The translations under genes and the position numbers were made by a program. Of a stretch of DNA of 50,495 nucleotides, positions 42,077-50,494 are shown piece by piece; positions within the stretch are counted from its first letter, which is position 1; the number at the start of each line of letters is the position of its first letter. Under the pieces are notes generated by a model. It searched no databases and was not told the DNA's origin. It saw nothing but the letters and a program-made list of their open reading frames with translations. The stretch is from Candidatus Tiddalikarchaeum anstoanum (GTDB taxonomy: Archaea; Nanobdellota; Nanobdellia; Tiddalikarchaeales; Tiddalikarchaeaceae): contig CABMEV010000001.1 in assembly GCA_902385255.1 (NCBI GenBank), positions 1 through 50,495 of the forward strand, given 5' to 3'.

Positions 42077-42622
42077 TTAGAACCGCAAATTAGTGTGCGT
42101 ATTGGCATAACTAATCATAATATCTAGTTCTTCCTGCGTTTTTGTGAAAATGGCATCATAACCAGTTTTAATCCGTAACTTTTCAAGATTAACCAATAAT
42201 TCCCCTCTTTCTGTAATCTTAACTTCCGAGAAATGACTAGATGGGTTAGATGATAACCTTAACAGTATATCATCCATATTAGCAACCGATTTATAATATA
42301 GGACTCTGAATGAAGCATTTTTTTCAGGAATTATTTTCTTCAGCTCTTCTCCCAACGAATTTAAATACTCATTAATTTTTGACGTATCATTTTTGGAATA
42401 AATAACCAGACACTTACTTAATGAATTCAGATTTTTCTCCTTAATGATGCAGCATGCTTCGCTGAACATACTTTTTGTTTTGTTGCTGTAAAAATGGATT
42501 GCTATGCCGCAATTTTCCCCGCTTAGTATAACTCCAGTACACCCGTTTAATCCAGTAATAGTTAACTCTGAACCTTTTTCAAAATACTTGCTTTCACCAA
42601 TCCTGACAATAACCTGCTCCAT
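42077..42622 (-). CDS. Unrecognised 181-residue protein, weakly CheD-like
   Basis: The sequence LTITGLNGCTGVILSGENCGIAIHFYSN (near residues 21-48, split here by its two Cys-bearing parts: LTITGLNGCTGVI and NCGIAIHFYSN) has a Cys followed after about 15 residues by a His, resembling the catalytic Cys and His of CheD-type glutamine deamidases. The remainder has alternating helices and strands. No chemotaxis genes are nearby, so the assignment is tentative. A TATA-like atatttatta lies about 31 bases upstream, so it has its own promoter after the 541-residue gene. Confidence 0.55.
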   Translation of the reverse strand: MEQVIVRIGESKYFEKGSELTITGLNGCTGVILSGENCGIAIHFYSNKTKSMFSEACCIIKEKNLNSLSKCLVIYSKNDTSKINEYLNSLGEELKKIIPEKNASFRVLYYKSVANMDDILLRLSSNPSSHFSEVKITERGELLVNLEKLRIKTGYDAIFTKTQEELDIMISYANTHTNLRF

Positions 42623-42661
42623 TCAGGTAAAATAAAGAAAAGGATTACCTAATAAATATTA

Positions 42662-44287
42662 TTATTTTAGAAATATCCTAGTTTGGAATAACTCATTATA
42701 TATCGCGTTAAATCCGTCTCCATCCACATTATTTACTCCTGTATCTATTAAGTAATTTATAATCTCCTGGAATTTGGAGCTAAAAAGCTGCTGCGCTTCC
42801 ATCTTTATAATATCATGCACTTGGTTGTTTGAACTGTCGCTCAAGTCTTCAGGTAAGTTATATAAAATAGTGCCATTTTCGTCAACGCTGCAGTCATTTT
42901 TCTCTAATAATTTTTGCACTAAGCTGAAAGATGCATCATTCATTAAATTAGCAATATTCGCAACTTCAACGCTTGTATACTCATCCTTCTGCGTTTTCAG
43001 ACCGTTAAGTGCATTATTCTTTATTGACTCTTCAACAATATTTCTCATATTTGTCAGGTGATTAATTGATTTCTCTGTTATTACCTCTTTAATAGACTGA
43101 GCTTTCTTAGTGTCATGAAGGTTGGAATCAATTATATCATGAGCATCCAGGGTGTTTACGTAAAATTTGGGCAGTGAGTATTCGCTTGTGCTCTTAGTCG
43201 CCAAGAAATTCATATACACAGCACCCATGTTGTTAATGAAGAATTCCATAGTCTCTTTATCATTAAACAATGCCTTAATTTCTTTATCAGAACTTATTAA
43301 CTTTACACAATTAGACAAAGCTTGCAATACTGATTCTTCCTGTTTATAAGGAAGCACTTGGACTTTACTTTTTACATGCTCTTTGAATAACCTATTAACC
43401 TCATTAGACAGGTTATTATACAATTTTTCCTCAAAGTTTTTCTCTACGAATTTATTCTTCTCTCTCCTAATCTTATCAAGCTGTTCCCTTAATTTCACTA
43501 TAGACGTATCTGCTAAATTCTTATCTGCTATAAAATCCATTTTTTTAATAAGTTCAAGGTTGAAATATTTTAATGATTCAGGTTTTTCAGGCTTCGCTTC
43601 CCCTCCGATAAAAGCATCTATTTGTATTAGATACTTATCCAAATCATCCTTTAAGGCGGATGTTTCATTTTTGAGCCCGTTATATAGGAATTCTGAAAGA
43701 AGGGATTTGATACTCTTCTCATCACTGTTATTTTCAAAGAACTTTTCTTTTTTTTCAGATTCCAGCAGTAACTTCGTTAAGTAAGGGATATTAATCAAAT
43801 CGCTTTTTAATGACATTAAATTTGCAAACCTTCTTACTCCATTTACCACACTTATCCTTTTATTGTATGATGATATTAACAGTTGGTTTATTGCACCGAT
43901 TGAGTTAATGTCTCCAAATAAGTCGCGTTCAATTTTTGAAAGCGTTACAATAAGGGAGTCTTTTAAGTACTGGTTTGTCTCTTCGCTTGTCGCTGACACT
44001 ATGCTTTTCATCTTTTTTTCGCTGGTTTTAACCTGTTCAAGGATGTGAAGTAAAGACTCTGATTTTTCAAGAGTAACTTTATATTTAGCAATATACTCGG
44101 CTGCTTCATCTTTCTCTTCTTTCGATTCTTTATCAGCTGTTATGAGTTTTTTAGCAGCTTTGCTTTCTACATTAGTGTTGTATTCAAAGCCTTTTCCTAT
44201 TATTTTTCCAACATTTATGAAATAATTTTCTTCTATTTTCCCGATTTTTTCCCTAACTAAGCTGAATTTATGGTCAGATTCTTTCAT
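42662..44287 (-). CDS. Unrecognised 541-residue helical protein
   Basis: The protein is almost entirely helical and charged, with probable coiled coils near residues 30-100 and 265-300. It shows no signal peptide, membrane helix or catalytic motif. It overlaps the upstream 828-residue gene by four bases (ATGA), so the two products are probably made in fixed ratio and may form a complex. No family recognised. Confidence 0.75.
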   Translation of the reverse strand: MKESDHKFSLVREKIGKIEENYFINVGKIIGKGFEYNTNVESKAAKKLITADKESKEEKDEAAEYIAKYKVTLEKSESLLHILEQVKTSEKKMKSIVSATSEETNQYLKDSLIVTLSKIERDLFGDINSIGAINQLLISSYNKRISVVNGVRRFANLMSLKSDLINIPYLTKLLLESEKKEKFFENNSDEKSIKSLLSEFLYNGLKNETSALKDDLDKYLIQIDAFIGGEAKPEKPESLKYFNLELIKKMDFIADKNLADTSIVKLREQLDKIRREKNKFVEKNFEEKLYNNLSNEVNRLFKEHVKSKVQVLPYKQEESVLQALSNCVKLISSDKEIKALFNDKETMEFFINNMGAVYMNFLATKSTSEYSLPKFYVNTLDAHDIIDSNLHDTKKAQSIKEVITEKSINHLTNMRNIVEESIKNNALNGLKTQKDEYTSVEVANIANLMNDASFSLVQKLLEKNDCSVDENGTILYNLPEDLSDSSNNQVHDIIKMEAQQLFSSKFQEIINYLIDTGVNNVDGDGFNAIYNELFQTRIFLK

Positions 44288-46770
44288 TTTTTAGCACCAT
44301 CCTCTAAATATTTAGCTTTTATCTTCTCATTCGCACCCCTTAAAAACTCAATAACGGCCTCCAGTTTTTTTTCTTTAGGGAACAATTCTTGCACAATTGA
44401 AGCATACTTGTCTAAATTTTCAATAAAAGGCAAAAACTCGTTAATGCTTCTTGCTTCAAAATTCTCGTGCTCTTTAGATAACTCATTATTAATCATTTCT
44501 AAAAATTCAAGTTTGCTGTTATTCGCTTCCTTTTCAACGTATTTTTTGGATAAGGGTATCATTTTTGATATTGCATTTAACAGGTTTAACTTGTCAGAAC
44601 TTGTGTAATAATTAATTGCTTCCTCCACCTTTTTATATTTCTCCTTTAATACAGTAGGTTTGTATATAATACTATCTGGGTTTTGGGATAATATATCAAA
44701 ACCTATATTGTTTTTTACCAATGACTTTTCAGCTTCATCAAAAATGGTTTGTATAATATTTTTCCCTGAAGAGAGTGTTGTTTCCTTATTATATATCATC
44801 CTAACAAGGTCAAATAAGTTAAGCTCAATGTCGGTATCTTCATTATTTTTCTTTCTTTTCCTTTTAGACTCTGTTTTTTTGCCATTATCCGCATTAGGCG
44901 AGGCTCCTTTCATTATATCATTCAGATTTGAAAGATCCTCAAGCATATTCTGCCTTAATGATTTTGAACCTTTAGACAAGCCAGTTATTAACTCGATTAT
45001 TTCATCATTTGTGTCTCCAATACTCTTTTTTGTTTCCTCTATCTTGTTTTTAATGAAATCCAACCAATCAGGCACAGGATTCTCATTCACTAATTTGTCA
45101 ATAAGTTCATCCTTGTCAAGTATCTCTGAAGACAGTATCTCTGAGAAAGCATCTTTATACACTGCCAAGTCAGGCCTCCCGTTGACGTATTTCACTAATG
45201 AATCATAAACATCTAATTTTTTAACAATATTAACCAGGTATTGTATTGCTGATTTCTCAAACGCCTTAACATTAGGCCTTACTATATCATCTTTTATTAT
45301 TCTCTTTTTAATATGCACGCCATTAACGTACTCTGGCGAGTATATGTTTAGAAAGTTTTCAAGTAGCAGTTTCAAACACTGGCTTTGGTAGTCATCTTTA
45401 ATTGTTATATTTCTTATACCTTCCAGGCATATGTTTGCAAAACTGTATTTTCCAAGGGAGTCTAGGAAATTTCTTATCCTATCCTTATATATATCAAGGA
45501 ATAATTTGGAGATATCCTTCTTATAAGTGACCATTAATGCGAAGGATTCACCATTCTGCATTAACTCGTTAAATGCGTTTTTTATAACATAATTTATGAT
45601 ATTATCACCCCTGAATTTTTTAATCAGGCTGCTTGTTTTGTCTAAATAATCAAAATTATCCTTTCCTCCAAGCATAAGGAATGATTTTATAATTGCAAGT
45701 TCAAAATTAGGTATATCTATGCTGCTTTTTTCGCTTTGGCTCGTATTTCTTATCTTGTTTACCATTTCCGTTATTTCAGACATGCTTATATTACTGCTGT
45801 CGTTTTCCGAATACATCAGTTTTTTTTCAAGATTTGTCAGGTCATAAACGTCCTTCTCGAAATTCTTAACCTCATCTATTAACAAGCTCTCTTCCAGATT
45901 CTTCAATGTATTCAGGTACTCTTTCTGGTTGCATGTCACTCTAAGAGGGAGCCGTCCAAATATTTTTTTAATGACTTCATAATTTCTTATATATTCATCC
46001 ACTTTGTCACTAATCGAAGATGATAATATAATCTCATTTTTTTCAAAATCTGAAATGTTCCATAAACTGTTTTTTGCAAATTTTTGCTTTACCCCATCTA
46101 TTATCAGCATATCTGTTATGAAACAGTTTTGTTTGTCAAATTCTATATGTCCTATTAAATATTTCTGATTTATTTGCTCCAAAATAAGGTCTGACAAAGT
46201 GTTTAATTCTTTTGTAACATTATTAAATAATAAAGGGTCAACTTTCTTATCATTTTTATATTTGTAATCTGTGTATATATACATTCTCGAGTTTAATCTA
46301 ACTGGGAGTTTTTGCAGCCAAGTTATCTTCTTCTCCAGTTTTTCTTTTATTGTCTTCCTGTTTTGTTCTGTTCTTGATTTTAATGCAGCTTCAACATCTC
46401 CGTCGTTTTCAAGATATACTATTGTACTTGTGTTTAATGTCTGTTCTGCCAAACCATTTATTATTAACTCAATTTGGTTTTTGTATTCGTCACTTTTTAT
46501 TATTTCATACTTTAATGGATTTACCATCGCTCTTTCGACGAAGAATGAGTAGCAGTGCGTGTCGTGATATTTTACATCGCCGTGCAAATTATCAGAGTCG
46601 AATCCGCTAATTTCAGAGTTAAAGTTCTGAATTCCAGAAAGCAACCCCGGGAACAAGGTGATGTCTATTTTTTGATTTTTTAATGCATTTATGTATTTTG
46701 TCCCGAAGCAAAATATAGGTAATCCAGAATCTCCTGTTGCCGCAACCCCGCCTAGCTCTAACTTAATCAT
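44284..46770 (-). CDS. Unrecognised 828-residue protein
   Basis: From ATG 46770 the product has 828 residues. An upstream TTG at 46788 is rejected because the TATA-like ctttataaac at 46798-46807 lies about 32 bases before the ATG. The N-terminal 240 residues are mixed alpha/beta with a Gly-rich start (MIKLELGGVAATGDSGLPIF). The rest is helical with a Lys/Glu-rich basic segment near residue 640 (KRKRKKNNEDTD). No motor, nuclease or metal motif is obvious. It is coupled to the 541-residue gene downstream. Lineage-specific role unknown. Confidence 0.75.
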   Translation of the reverse strand: MIKLELGGVAATGDSGLPIFCFGTKYINALKNQKIDITLFPGLLSGIQNFNSEISGFDSDNLHGDVKYHDTHCYSFFVERAMVNPLKYEIIKSDEYKNQIELIINGLAEQTLNTSTIVYLENDGDVEAALKSRTEQNRKTIKEKLEKKITWLQKLPVRLNSRMYIYTDYKYKNDKKVDPLLFNNVTKELNTLSDLILEQINQKYLIGHIEFDKQNCFITDMLIIDGVKQKFAKNSLWNISDFEKNEIILSSSISDKVDEYIRNYEVIKKIFGRLPLRVTCNQKEYLNTLKNLEESLLIDEVKNFEKDVYDLTNLEKKLMYSENDSSNISMSEITEMVNKIRNTSQSEKSSIDIPNFELAIIKSFLMLGGKDNFDYLDKTSSLIKKFRGDNIINYVIKNAFNELMQNGESFALMVTYKKDISKLFLDIYKDRIRNFLDSLGKYSFANICLEGIRNITIKDDYQSQCLKLLLENFLNIYSPEYVNGVHIKKRIIKDDIVRPNVKAFEKSAIQYLVNIVKKLDVYDSLVKYVNGRPDLAVYKDAFSEILSSEILDKDELIDKLVNENPVPDWLDFIKNKIEETKKSIGDTNDEIIELITGLSKGSKSLRQNMLEDLSNLNDIMKGASPNADNGKKTESKRKRKKNNEDTDIELNLFDLVRMIYNKETTLSSGKNIIQTIFDEAEKSLVKNNIGFDILSQNPDSIIYKPTVLKEKYKKVEEAINYYTSSDKLNLLNAISKMIPLSKKYVEKEANNSKLEFLEMINNELSKEHENFEARSINEFLPFIENLDKYASIVQELFPKEKKLEAVIEFLRGANEKIKAKYLEDGAKK

Positions 46771-46797
46771 TTTGCAATAGTTATTCAACTAAAACTT

Positions 46798-46807
46798 GTT
46801 TATAAAG
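46798..46807 (-). promoter_or_regulatory. TATA-like box of the 828/541-residue operon
   Basis: The element ctttataaac (minus strand) is about 32 bases before ATG 46770 and only about 15 bases before the alternative TTG at 46788. Confidence 0.5.
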
Positions 46808-46862
46808 CTTTTTAACTACTTTCAACTAAAACATTTTTTTAATAGTCTAATTCGCCCTGAAA

Positions 46863-47810
46863 TTAAGCTTTAACAAGTTCTTTTAACAATATTGTAGCAT
46901 AAGCGCCTTTAGGCAGTTCGAAAGAGAGCAGTGCAAGGCTTTTTTCAAACGTAATCTCCAGATTCTTCGGTTTAACTATTGTTGCGCGTCTTCCTTTCCT
47001 TGTTTTTATCCCCAACTCCTTAGGAAGTTCTATTACAGCGAGGTCTATTATCTTGTCTTCACTAATATTATCCAAGTCTTTGTTGAAAATTATGGCTTGG
47101 TAACCAGCCACTAGTAGTTCTAATTCCTCCTTTGGGATTTTTAATATTGCATTCAAATAATCATGTGTTCTTACCACTGCGTTTAACGGGTTAAGTATCA
47201 AATTGTTCACGCTGCCTTTAAGCAGGGTATAACACTTTACTGGGTCGTCCCAGTTTTTGAAACACTCCTTGTATAACAATTTAACTTTCTTATTTGCATA
47301 TTTAGACTTGTGAATATAGTATCTGAGAAGCGCTGTTTTATAATCCTTCATTAAGAGGTAATGAACCATTGAAGTGTGCTCTAATTCGTGTCCCGTCCTC
47401 TGAGTGTCGTAATAATTTTTAAAACCGTTCTTTCTTATAATCTCACTGTTTTTTTCAATATTCTTCTTTTCATCATCAGTTACTTCCACCCTGATCTCAA
47501 AACTGTTGCCTGCATTAGCTCCTCTTTCTAATTTAATATCCGAGTACCCTACTTTTTCAATGCTGTAATTATTGCTTTTCTGGTTTTCGCCCCTTGCCAT
47601 TGTAATATACTGCGTTGTTAATCCATGCTTGTCTTTTAATCCTGCATACCCTACTTCGCCAAACTTATTTTTTAATTCCTTAACAACGCTTAAAGTGTCA
47701 ATGTTTCGTTTTACCAGCCTGTAAACTTCAAAATTTCCGCTCTTTTTTATGAACCCTTCAGGAAGTATTTCTTTTACTATAAAATCTTCAGGCTCGTTTT
47801 TAAATCTCAT
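46863..47810 (-). CDS. truD: tRNA pseudouridine synthase TruD
   Basis: A 315-residue TruD-family enzyme that makes pseudouridine at tRNA position 13. Marks are NEPEDFIVKE at the N-terminus, VGYAGLKDKHGLTTQYIT (catalytic Asp near residue 59), NSFEIRVE (near 100), FKNYYDTQRTG (near 130, usually FPNYFGxQRFG) and the C-terminal LSFELPKGAYATILLKEL. It is shorter than most archaeal TruD proteins, with a reduced insertion domain. It overlaps the HD-domain gene by four bases. Confidence 0.95.
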   Translation of the reverse strand: MRFKNEPEDFIVKEILPEGFIKKSGNFEVYRLVKRNIDTLSVVKELKNKFGEVGYAGLKDKHGLTTQYITMARGENQKSNNYSIEKVGYSDIKLERGANAGNSFEIRVEVTDDEKKNIEKNSEIIRKNGFKNYYDTQRTGHELEHTSMVHYLLMKDYKTALLRYYIHKSKYANKKVKLLYKECFKNWDDPVKCYTLLKGSVNNLILNPLNAVVRTHDYLNAILKIPKEELELLVAGYQAIIFNKDLDNISEDKIIDLAVIELPKELGIKTRKGRRATIVKPKNLEITFEKSLALLSFELPKGAYATILLKELVKA

Positions 47811-48433
47811 ATTTCACAGTTCCACTCTTTTATGAATTGTTCGACGAATTTTTTCGTAAAATCATACCTGTTATTTGCTAATTCACAGCCTATTTTGGTG
47901 TGAAACGTATCAGGTGTAATTTTTAATATCTTCTCATAAAAATGATTTATTGCAGTTTTGCTGCTCGCCGCGCCTTTATACTTCTTCTCCGGCTTTATTT
48001 TCGGGTCATACATTACACCCTTGTCTGTACCCCTGGAGTAAAACACCCTAGCAACTATTATAGCTCCTAAAGCGTCCAATCTGTCAGCGTCCTGTAATAT
48101 TTTTGCTTCTATTGTTTCAGGCTTTAATCCCTTAGAATACCTGTGGACGCGTATAGAATGAACTATATTCCTGACCTGGACTGGTGTGTAATCATAATTT
48201 TGTAATATCTTCTCCGCCATCTTTGCCCCTTCTTCTGCATGGCATAACTTGTCGCTGTACTCGTCTAAGTGTCTTGCAATATCATGCAGTAATGCTGCCG
48301 CTTTCACAACTTCAATATCACAATCTTCTTTTTCAGCAATCCTTAACGAATTCTTGTATACTCTAAGCACGTGATTCATATCATGGGCGCTTTTATTATA
48401 ATATTTCTCAACATCCTTGACTGAAACTTTCAT
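47807..48433 (-). CDS. HD-domain phosphohydrolase
   Basis: A 208-residue protein with HDMNHVLRVYKNS (first His), LLHDIARH (HD dyad near residue 50), CHAEEGAKMAEKIL, HSIRVHR and LQDADRLDALGAIIVARVF (conserved Asp near residue 121). This is a one-domain HD phosphohydrolase of the YedJ/YhhY-like group that acts on nucleotides or phosphate esters. It heads a two-gene operon with truD. A TATA-like tatttaaaaa lies about 27 bases before the start. Confidence 0.92.
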   Translation of the reverse strand: MKVSVKDVEKYYNKSAHDMNHVLRVYKNSLRIAEKEDCDIEVVKAAALLHDIARHLDEYSDKLCHAEEGAKMAEKILQNYDYTPVQVRNIVHSIRVHRYSKGLKPETIEAKILQDADRLDALGAIIVARVFYSRGTDKGVMYDPKIKPEKKYKGAASSKTAINHFYEKILKITPDTFHTKIGCELANNRYDFTKKFVEQFIKEWNCEI

Positions 48434-48491
48434 ATAAAAAAATTTAATTTCTGAGTTTTTAAATACTTATTTTTTCGCACTATATCTGGTA

Positions 48492-49403
48492 TTAAATCCA
48501 CGCATTCCATCCTAGTTTTTCACTGCCGTTAGCATAGTATAATCCCATATTGTTAAAAGGTGGCGGAACATTCTGGTCGTATAAGAAGCTCCAAATATTG
48601 AATGCAGCGTTTAAGTTTCTTGTCTGATTGAAAAATTCAGTGATAAAGTTTGACTGCTCTTCTTCACTGCTCTCCCAGCCTATTAAGCCTGTGCTAAACC
48701 ATCCTATTTCTGTGAATGAGACTTGCTTTAGTGTATGATTCATTATTTCTGAATAATAATCGGCAGGGATATCTGACGGCTCTTTATAGATTAAGCAGGG
48801 GTACGTTGTGAATCCTATAAAGTCTGCTTTTGAGAAATTGTCCAGTAAGAACCATTCTCCTAATTCATTATCAGCTCCTCCGAATAATCCTTCGTTTAAT
48901 CCTTTCATTTTTTCAAGCTGGAAAATGGTGAATACCTTAGTATTAGGAGATGCTGTTTTTATCCTGTCATATAAGTTGTTGAATACTTGGATGAAAGAAT
49001 CATAATTAGTCTTTGATTTCTCGTATAAATTGTTAACTTCCACGCCTAACCCTATGAATTCTGCATTTGAATTTTCCGCAAAACGCACTATTTCTTCGAT
49101 GCTTGACTCGTTTATCGTTAATTCCCCATTTAGTGTGTTGAAAACTTGTATCTCAATAATAGAGGTGAGTCTGTTATTCTTTGCTAATTGCGTGACTGTT
49201 CTTGCTGTGTTCTCATCCCATTTTCCTGTCCATGATATGAAGGTTCCTCCAAGTTTTGCTTTTTCCCAGAAAAGGGTGAAATCTTCTTCAGAGAAGCTTT
49301 TAGGAGTGAGTGTTAAACCTTTATTGGTTAATTCATTATTCTGATTCGTTCTTGTGCAGGCGCATACTAGGATTACTAATAATAAAAGAATCTGTTTTTT
49401 CAT
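48492..49403 (-). CDS. Lipoprotein with glycosidase-like TIM-barrel features
   Basis: A 303-residue protein with a lipoprotein signal (LLLLVILVCAC; lipobox Cys near residue 16) and a globular domain that looks like a GH-A type beta/alpha barrel: TSIIEIQVFN, FIGLGVEVNNLYEK (Glu near residue 122, acid/base candidate), FIGFTTYPCLIY and VSFTEIGWFSTG (Glu near residue 232, nucleophile candidate). This fits a glycoside hydrolase-like enzyme acting outside the cell; the exact family and substrate are unknown. It lies next to a half-size transporter-like gene but has no clear operon link. Confidence 0.75.
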   Translation of the reverse strand: MKKQILLLLVILVCACTRTNQNNELTNKGLTLTPKSFSEEDFTLFWEKAKLGGTFISWTGKWDENTARTVTQLAKNNRLTSIIEIQVFNTLNGELTINESSIEEIVRFAENSNAEFIGLGVEVNNLYEKSKTNYDSFIQVFNNLYDRIKTASPNTKVFTIFQLEKMKGLNEGLFGGADNELGEWFLLDNFSKADFIGFTTYPCLIYKEPSDIPADYYSEIMNHTLKQVSFTEIGWFSTGLIGWESSEEEQSNFITEFFNQTRNLNAAFNIWSFLYDQNVPPPFNNMGLYYANGSEKLGWNAWI

Positions 49404-49448
49404 AATTCTAATTTTTTTTATTAACAGAGGCGAGTTTATTAAACTTCT

Positions 49449-50000
49449 CTACTTATTCTGGACTCTAAGCACTCTTCTCTGGATGATTGTTGAGGATAAC
49501 TGTATTACTCCCATAATTAGGAATAACGCTTTATATCCGATGTAATTTACTATTAATCCGCCTAGTATTACTGCAATTCCGCTTATTATCCAAGGTACTC
49601 CTTCTGAGTATCCTATTTCTTCACCTATTTTTCCTTCGTCAAGATTCTTGGAATAAAGTGTACTCCATGCTGGGCTTGCTATTGCTGAAGCTGCGCCAAG
49701 CATCGCTTCCACTATGAATAGTTTTAAAGGTGAGTCTACAAGTATTAGGCAGAACGTTGCCACTGTGTTTATCTCGTATCCTATTATGATTAGTTTCTCG
49801 GTGTGTTTGCTGTCTGATAATTTGCCGAATGTTATGTATAATAATCCTCCAACTATTAAGTATATTGAATAGGCTAGTGTTAAGTCCAGTACGCTTCCTC
49901 CTATTCCTTCTGCAAACATCGCATAAAGTGGTGCGAATAATCCTTCGGCGAAGTACCATAAGTAGCTCCCGTACAATAATTTTTTCAAGAAATTGTTCAT
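49449..50000 (-). CDS. Half-length MFS-type membrane protein
   Basis: From ATG 50000 (MNNFLKKLLYGSYLWYFAEG) the product has 183 residues and about six membrane helices. It carries MFS half-domain signs: GSVLDLTLAYSIYLIVGGLLYITFGKLSDSKHTEKLI (the GxLSDxxxxR-type loop between helices 2 and 3 reads GKLSDSKHTEK) and SPAWSTLYSKNLDEGKIGEEIGYSEG. Full MFS proteins have 12 helices and about 400 residues. A stop codon ends the frame cleanly, with no second half downstream. The start is chosen because gaggtgat (50009-50016), a strong Shine-Dalgarno, lies eight bases before ATG 50000, whereas GTG 50012 and ATG 50009 lie inside it. Confidence 0.8.
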   Translation of the reverse strand: MNNFLKKLLYGSYLWYFAEGLFAPLYAMFAEGIGGSVLDLTLAYSIYLIVGGLLYITFGKLSDSKHTEKLIIIGYEINTVATFCLILVDSPLKLFIVEAMLGAASAIASPAWSTLYSKNLDEGKIGEEIGYSEGVPWIISGIAVILGGLIVNYIGYKALFLIMGVIQLSSTIIQRRVLRVQNK

Positions 50001-50008
50001 TTTTCGCA

Positions 50009-50016
50009 TCACCTCG
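50009..50016 (-). promoter_or_regulatory. Shine-Dalgarno before the half MFS gene
   Basis: The minus strand gaggtgat matches the canonical anti-Shine-Dalgarno complement over eight bases and sits eight bases before ATG 50000, so it decides that start. Confidence 0.65.
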
Positions 50017-50080
50017 GCATCTTTGAGAGACTTATTATTTTAAAAAGGTTTGTAAAAAAATAATATTTTTTTTCAAAATT

Positions 50081-50494
50081 TTAGAAGAATTTCAGCACTT
50101 CTTCATGTAATAATTTATTTGTCGCTATTATTGATGTAGTGTTCATATCCACAAGTTTTCCTTTTATTTCTGTAACTTTTCCTCCAGATTCTTCAACTAT
50201 TAATTTAACTGCAGCTATATCCCAGATTTTCGTTTCAGCCTCAATCATTATATCAATAATTCCTCTGGCAAGCAGGTGGTAACTCCAGAAGTCTCCAAAT
50301 CCTCGTCTACCCATGCAATTTCTTGCCAGGTTTAATAATTGGTTAATAATATTTTTTCTCTCGAATAAGTTAATTCCTCCAAAGCTTAGGTATGAATCTT
50401 TCAGTTCACTTATCTTTGAAACATTTATTTTTTTGCCTTTGAAATATGCACCTTTGCCTTTTTCTGCATAAATTAACTCTTTTAATGCTGGAGC
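50081..50494 (-). CDS. Inositol-monophosphatase-family phosphatase (N-terminus beyond window)
   Basis: The C-terminal 137 residues of a gene that enters from the right edge. The stretches APALKELIYAEKGKGAYFKG (PxxxELYxAExGxGAxxNG pattern) and GFGDFWSYHLLARGIIDIMI / KIWDIAAVKLIVEESGG (the WDxAAxxxIxxEAGG motif with the metal Asp) identify the inositol monophosphatase/histidinol phosphatase HisN superfamily of Mg-dependent, Li-sensitive phosphatases. The Gly-Asp-x-x-x-Tyr segment favours the HisN-like branch. The catalytic N-terminal GDxxE and DPIDGT motifs lie outside the window. Confidence 0.85.
   Translation of the reverse strand, partial: APALKELIYAEKGKGAYFKGKKINVSKISELKDSYLSFGGINLFERKNIINQLLNLARNCMGRRGFGDFWSYHLLARGIIDIMIEAETKIWDIAAVKLIVEESGGKVTEIKGKLVDMNTTSIIATNKLLHEEVLKFF

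Noticed and set aside
44660-45208. Long opposite-strand frame inside the 828-residue gene
   Set aside because: The translated product is Ser/Phe-rich without normal codon use, and no promoter precedes it; it is a shadow of the minus-strand gene.
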